From Deltaproteobacteria bacterium (GTDB taxonomy: Bacteria; Desulfobacterota; Desulfobacteria; Desulfobacterales; Desulfatirhabdiaceae): a stretch of 8,303 nt of DNA. The stretch covers positions 1-8,303 of the forward strand of contig JAJYBO010000122.1 of NCBI GenBank assembly GCA_021778975.1, read 5' to 3'. Position 1 is the stretch's first letter. Each line of letters opens with the position of its first letter. Positions 6,427 through 8,303 of this stretch are shown here, piece by piece. The notes beneath the pieces are model-generated. The model did no database searches. It was given only the letters and a program-made list of their open reading frames with translations, and was not told where the DNA came from. The position numbers were made by a program, and so were the translations under genes.

Positions 6427-7875
6427 ATGCCATCACTATCCGCAACCGAAAAATCGAAACCATTTCGACTGGTCAAATACTTCACCATCATCAGCATGGT
6501 TGTCATTTTTATCGGCGCCCTGATTTTGAGCTTTCTCAACATTCACTGGGCAAGAAGCATGCAGCTTAAAAAAAGTGAAGACTATGCGCTGGTTCTGGTT
6601 GAAAATTTGAACCATCAGGTTTTTCTTCAATTCATCATCCCGGTTGTTTTGAAATTTGGCAAAATCGAACTCAGCAACCCGGAACAGTTCGAGCGTATGG
6701 ACACGATTGTCCGCAGCACCCTGCACAGTTTCAAGGTCGAAATGGTCAACATCTACGACACCAACAACACCATATCCTACAGCTTTGACAGACAACTGAT
6801 CGGCAAAAAAAATATGGGGGGTACGGGTTACAAATACGCCATGTCCGGAATCGCCACTTCCACACTGGTGCAGCGCGGAAACTTCTGGCAGATTCCGCTG
6901 GGTTTTCCCAAAGAAAGCTGGTTGACGACTTACGCCCCGCTGCGCGCAGAACGACAATTTTTGCGTATTTCGGGGCCCGTTCTGGGGGTGGTCGAGATTG
7001 TTCAGGATATTTCCGAAGATTATCAAACCATCCTCAGCTATCAACTGCTGGTTATCGTCACCTGCACTGTGGTCATGGGTATTTTACTGGGCGTTCTAAT
7101 CTATGTGGTTCAGTGGGGAGAGTCCATCATTCAGCAGCGCACCCGTGAACAGCTCAACCTGAAAGAGAAACTGGCGCAGGCGGAACGGCTATCCTCTCTG
7201 GGAGGCATGGTCGCTGGTATTTCTCATGAAATCCGCAACCCGCTGGGCATCATCCGAAGCTCGGCGGAATTACTGAAGAAAAAAATGGCCTCTTTTGATC
7301 CATCCAGCGCCATACCCGACATTATTGTGGAAGAATCGAACCGTCTCAACAATATCATCACCGATTTTTTAAACTTCGCCAAACCCAGAATTCCCAACCG
7401 CATTCCCTGCCACATCGAGGATATTCTGGATAAAAACATCACCTTTCTAACCCCTCAGATTCAGGAGGAAGGCTATGTCATTATCCGAAACTACGCTTCT
7501 GATCTGCCCGAAATCATGGCGGATGCCGATATGCTATATCAGGCGTTCTTGAATATCCTGATGAACGCCATACAATCCATGCCAAAAGGCGGCAATATTC
7601 TGGTAACTATCCAATCCACTTCACAAAAAATCACCGTTTGCATCGAGGATGAAGGCGTCGGTGTTTCAGATGTCGTTCTCGAAAAAATTTGGAACCCTTT
7701 TTTTACGACCAAGGAAAAAGGCACCGGACTTGGACTCGGCATAGTCAAAAACATCATGGAATCTCACAATGGCGCCATTCAGGTCGAAAACCGAAAAGAA
7801 GAACATGGCGTCCGGGTGACCCTGGAGCTGCCCATCACTCCAGCAATTTTCCCGAATGATTCGATGGCGACGTAA
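6427..7875 (+). CDS. Membrane-bound two-component sensor histidine kinase (NtrB-like core)
   Basis: The 482-residue protein is predicted to sense a periplasmic signal, autophosphorylate and pass the phosphate to a response regulator. Membrane helix 1 (about 18-38) and helix 2 (about 203-228) flank a periplasmic region (about 42-200) whose pattern (MVNIYDTNNTISYSFD, then LTTYAPLR and GVVEIVQDIS) looks like a PAS/Cache-type sensor fold. A coiled-coil linker (about 235-255) replaces any recognisable HAMP domain. The HisKA box SSLGGMVAGISHEIRNPLG carries the phospho-acceptor His267. The HATPase domain has the N-box (FLNILMNAIQ, Asn376 and Asn380), G1 (DEGVGVS, 408-414), the F-box (PFFTTKEKG) and G2 (GTGLGLG, 432-438), so the kinase looks intact. 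No in-frame start codon lies between a TGA at 6409 and the ATG at 6427, and no Shine-Dalgarno is seen. It is divergent from pilM, with no response regulator alongside. It has two membrane helices, unlike the multi-spanning PilS kinases. Confidence 0.94.
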   Translation: MPSLSATEKSKPFRLVKYFTIISMVVIFIGALILSFLNIHWARSMQLKKSEDYALVLVENLNHQVFLQFIIPVVLKFGKIELSNPEQFERMDTIVRSTLHSFKVEMVNIYDTNNTISYSFDRQLIGKKNMGGTGYKYAMSGIATSTLVQRGNFWQIPLGFPKESWLTTYAPLRAERQFLRISGPVLGVVEIVQDISEDYQTILSYQLLVIVTCTVVMGILLGVLIYVVQWGESIIQQRTREQLNLKEKLAQAERLSSLGGMVAGISHEIRNPLGIIRSSAELLKKKMASFDPSSAIPDIIVEESNRLNNIITDFLNFAKPRIPNRIPCHIEDILDKNITFLTPQIQEEGYVIIRNYASDLPEIMADADMLYQAFLNILMNAIQSMPKGGNILVTIQSTSQKITVCIEDEGVGVSDVVLEKIWNPFFTTKEKGTGLGLGIVKNIMESHNGAIQVENRKEEHGVRVTLELPITPAIFPNDSMAT

Positions 7876-8303
7876 CCCCTTTACGAATGACGAGTTTTTT
7901 CCCCAGAAGGGTTCCATCCGCCAGCACCTCATAATTGCGTAAGACCGCTCTTCCTCGAATGGTTTCCAGACGAGGATATCGCTCCGAAAAATACTGATTC
8001 AGCAAGGGATCCTCGATGGTTGCCAATGAACGAGACGATTCGGAAGTCTGTTGTTTAGACACCTCCTTTTCCAGTTTGCTGCGAAATCCAGACAGTATTC
8101 CCACCGCAAAATCCGTTTTACGGTACCGATTCAATTTTTTTCCCACAGTGTAACGCCTCCACTCCGCATCAATATACTGGGTTATAAAATCAAAGACATA
8201 ACCCGCTATCTGAACATTCTGCACGGTGCCACTGATCTCCATCACCGTCCCCATCTTTCCCTTTGAAAAAATGTAGGATGATACCCAAACAATCTTCACG
8301 AAA
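7835..8303 (-). CDS. DUF2786-type protein, C-terminal part (5' end beyond the window)
   Basis: This frame is open to the right edge, so the start lies outside the window; the GTG at 8299 is probably an internal Val. The visible 155 residues resemble the C-terminal region that accompanies the DUF2786 domain, as I recall that family. They contain EISGTVQNVQIAGYVFDFI (about 22-40), then an aromatic-rich helix with AEWRRY, then KTDFAVGILSGFRSKLEK (62-79), and later LNQYFSERYPRLETIR. The missing N-terminus would hold the DUF2786 domain itself. The molecular function of this family is not known to me. The gene is convergent with the kinase gene and overlaps its last 41 bp. The family assignment is from memory of motif spacing and is moderate; the coding call is firmer. 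Confidence 0.65.
   Translation of the reverse strand, partial: FVKIVWVSSYIFSKGKMGTVMEISGTVQNVQIAGYVFDFITQYIDAEWRRYTVGKKLNRYRKTDFAVGILSGFRSKLEKEVSKQQTSESSRSLATIEDPLLNQYFSERYPRLETIRGRAVLRNYEVLADGTLLGKKLVIRKGVTSPSNHSGKLLE

Noticed and set aside
6436..7044. Minus-strand open frame of 202 codons opposite the kinase N-terminus
   Set aside because: It is antisense to a clear histidine kinase and its translation has no family resemblance.
1..8303. CRISPR arrays, tRNA or rRNA genes, transposases and phage genes
   Set aside because: I found no regularly spaced direct repeats, no tRNA-like cloverleaf, no rRNA signature and no transposase or integrase motifs. The only repeat-like element is the palindrome at 649-762.

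Overview
The window looks like chromosomal DNA from a Gram-negative bacterium, most likely of the Desulfobacterota (Desulfobacterales-like). This rests on the type of pilMNOPQ proteins, a PqqD-like gene of a kind I associate with that group, a DUF2786-type gene, and a palindromic intergenic repeat resembling ones I recall from those genomes. The placement is inference; no 16S or other marker is present.

Layout from left to right. (1) Positions 1-222 are open on the + strand and probably encode the C-terminus of an unrecognised protein. Its stop overlaps the start of a small PqqD-like winged-helix protein (219-623, +) in an ATGA junction. (2) A 143-bp gap between convergent genes (624-766) is almost filled by an imperfect palindrome of about 114 bp with an 11-bp perfect central stem. 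(3) The minus strand from about 6166 down to 767 is a complete, tightly packed type IVa pilus alignment operon, pilM-pilN-pilO-pilP-pilQ. The pilM/N and N/O junctions are ATGA overlaps, and pilP/Q is a TAATG overlap. (4) A divergent intergenic region (about 6167-6426) holds a leader hairpin candidate for pilM, three related TTCGA-containing sequences and a good sigma70-like promoter very close to the next start. (5) Positions 6427-7875 (+) encode a membrane-bound sensor histidine kinase with a periplasmic sensor region and no response regulator beside it. (6) Positions 7835-8303 (-) are the 3' part of a DUF2786-type protein running off the right edge, overlapping the kinase gene tail-to-tail by 41 bp.

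How the genes work together. PilM is cytoplasmic, actin-like and ATP-binding, and docks on the N-terminal INLLP motif of PilN. PilN and PilO are inner-membrane coiled-coil proteins whose periplasmic domains pair. PilP is a lipoprotein that links PilN/O to the N0 domain of the PilQ secretin, which is the outer-membrane exit pore for the pilus. The motor ATPases, prepilin peptidase and pilins are not in the window. The divergent kinase could control pilus genes, but only its position suggests this.

Most of the window is a well-known system. The least explained parts are the PqqD-like protein with its coupled upstream partner, the palindromic element, the near-leaderless kinase promoter with its repeats, and the possible lipoprotein character of PilQ.
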